Below are positions 63,439 through 64,000 of a stretch of DNA of 64,000 nucleotides, piece by piece. This DNA is from Podospora pseudocomata. Taxonomy: Eukaryota > Ascomycota > Sordariomycetes > Sordariales > Podosporaceae. The DNA lies in the NCBI RefSeq assembly GCF_035222375.1, contig NW_026946363.1, forward strand, positions 5,518,001 through 5,582,000, written 5' to 3'. The notes beneath the pieces were generated by a model that did not search any database, had not been told where the DNA came from, and saw only the letters and a program-made list of their open reading frames with translations. Each line of letters opens with the position of its first letter. Within the stretch, counting starts at the first letter, position 1. The position numbers and the translations under genes are program-made.

Positions 63439-64000
63439 TATGGTAACTGGTATCGTTGGTAGGATCCAATATTCCAAAAAGCGTGGCACAAACACGCAAA
63501 ATAAACTCTGTCAGATAAGCCGGAAGAGGACCTGCGCCGGAAATGTAACACTAATTAAGAAAGATGGTGTGAAAGACAGGACCGGCTTCGGTCAACGAAG
63601 CACTATAATGTAAGTGCGCAAGAGGCGTAGAGAAGAGAATGGGGAAGACTCCAAATTGCCAACGGAGCCAGGTGACTGGAAAGCGAGATATTATAAGAAG
63701 CCCTCCACCAAAGAGACACCAACGACATGGGATCGAGATGCATACCCACCGAGGCGGCTAACGGCAAGATTCGATGGCTTCCTTCCCGCCACGTTGATGG
63801 GACTGACAGATCGAGTCATCGACATGGTGTGACCGCGGCCAGAGAAGCGCAGATGGCACGCTGAACTGGCATCTCTGACGGCTTCTTGCTGCCGTCTGGC
63901 GGGTGTCTCTCGACATTGGCACACTAGTATGCGTCCGGCAGCATCACCAGTGCAATATCGACGGCGGCAGCGAATCAGCGGACGCATGGCCACAGGAACA
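63439..64000. other. Upstream region of the methyltransferase gene; window edge
   Basis: This holds the leader of the methyltransferase gene. A 72-codon plus-strand frame at 63614-63832 (charged, beginning RKRRREENGED) is noted, but it matches nothing I know and ends inside the window. No other feature is seen. Confidence 0.45.

Noticed and set aside
1-64000. Transposons, retroelements, virus-like elements, CRISPR arrays or a secondary-metabolite cluster
   Set aside because: No reverse transcriptase, integrase, transposase, capsid, terminal-repeat pair, spacer array or backbone synthase could be recognised on either strand.

Overview
The window looks like a chromosome arm segment from a filamentous ascomycete (Pezizomycotina), most likely a Sordariomycete close to the Sordariales. 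The reasons are introns of about 50-100 bases with GT..AG ends and CTAAC/CTGAC-type branch points, GC-rich coding sequence, long gene-free leaders, poly-Gln/His and CT microsatellites, and ascomycete-specific families (DUF8035, AflY/questin-oxidase-like). The class is an inference from these features, not from a phylogeny. I could support eighteen protein genes; most exon structures were checked by frame arithmetic across each splice. I recognised no transposon, retroelement, virus-like element, CRISPR array, rRNA or complete tRNA.

Layout. 0.5-2.7 kb: charged repeat/coiled-coil protein with a C-terminal DUF8035 (+). 3.1-6.1 kb: mitochondrial glycine carrier (HEM25/SLC25A38 type) and Golgi tether subunit COG8, both (-). 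6.7-13.7 kb: a divergent pair of uncharacterised genes, a probable membrane protein (-) and a 1652-residue protein (+). The large protein's N-terminus resembles that of the DUF8035 protein. 13.7-19.5 kb: gene-free. 19.5-22.4 kb: RING protein with poly-Gln (+). 24.4-25.7 kb: APH/ACAD10-like kinase (-). 27.6-30.6 kb: checkpoint clamp loader RAD17 (-). 31.1-32.4 kb: AflY-like oxidoreductase (-). 32.9-33.7 kb: ribulose-phosphate 3-epimerase (+). 33.85-33.98 kb: a Pol III-type promoter signature. 34.0-35.4 kb: class V PLP enzyme (-). 36.4-38.5 kb: Tpa1/Ofd1 prolyl hydroxylase (+). 40.0-41.1 kb: small four-exon fungal protein (+). 42.2-43.5 kb: Cys/Met-type PLP enzyme (-). 44.1-44.9 kb: membrane-anchored NodB-like deacetylase (-). 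45.7-48.0 kb: vacuolar endopolyphosphatase PPN1 (-). 50.8-55.2 kb: zinc-finger transcription factor (-). 58.7-59.3 kb: small membrane protein (+) ending on a GAGGT minisatellite. 60.4-63.4 kb: large methyltransferase-domain protein (-).

Most genes are housekeeping or regulatory and unrelated, as usual for fungal chromosomes; I see no biosynthetic cluster. The points most worth following up are: the two uncharacterised genes at 6.7-13.7 kb and the N-terminal motif shared with the DUF8035 gene; a textbook PASK (acidic/Ser then Lys) tail on the endopolyphosphatase itself; a 69-base in-frame, stop-free intron that splits the catalytic Asp motif of the APH-type kinase; the Pol III-type unit near 33.9 kb; a RING finger lacking one metal ligand; a transcription factor carrying both a Zn2Cys6-like cluster and C2H2 fingers; and an array of about 16 tandem 5' splice-site-like pentamers just after a stop codon.
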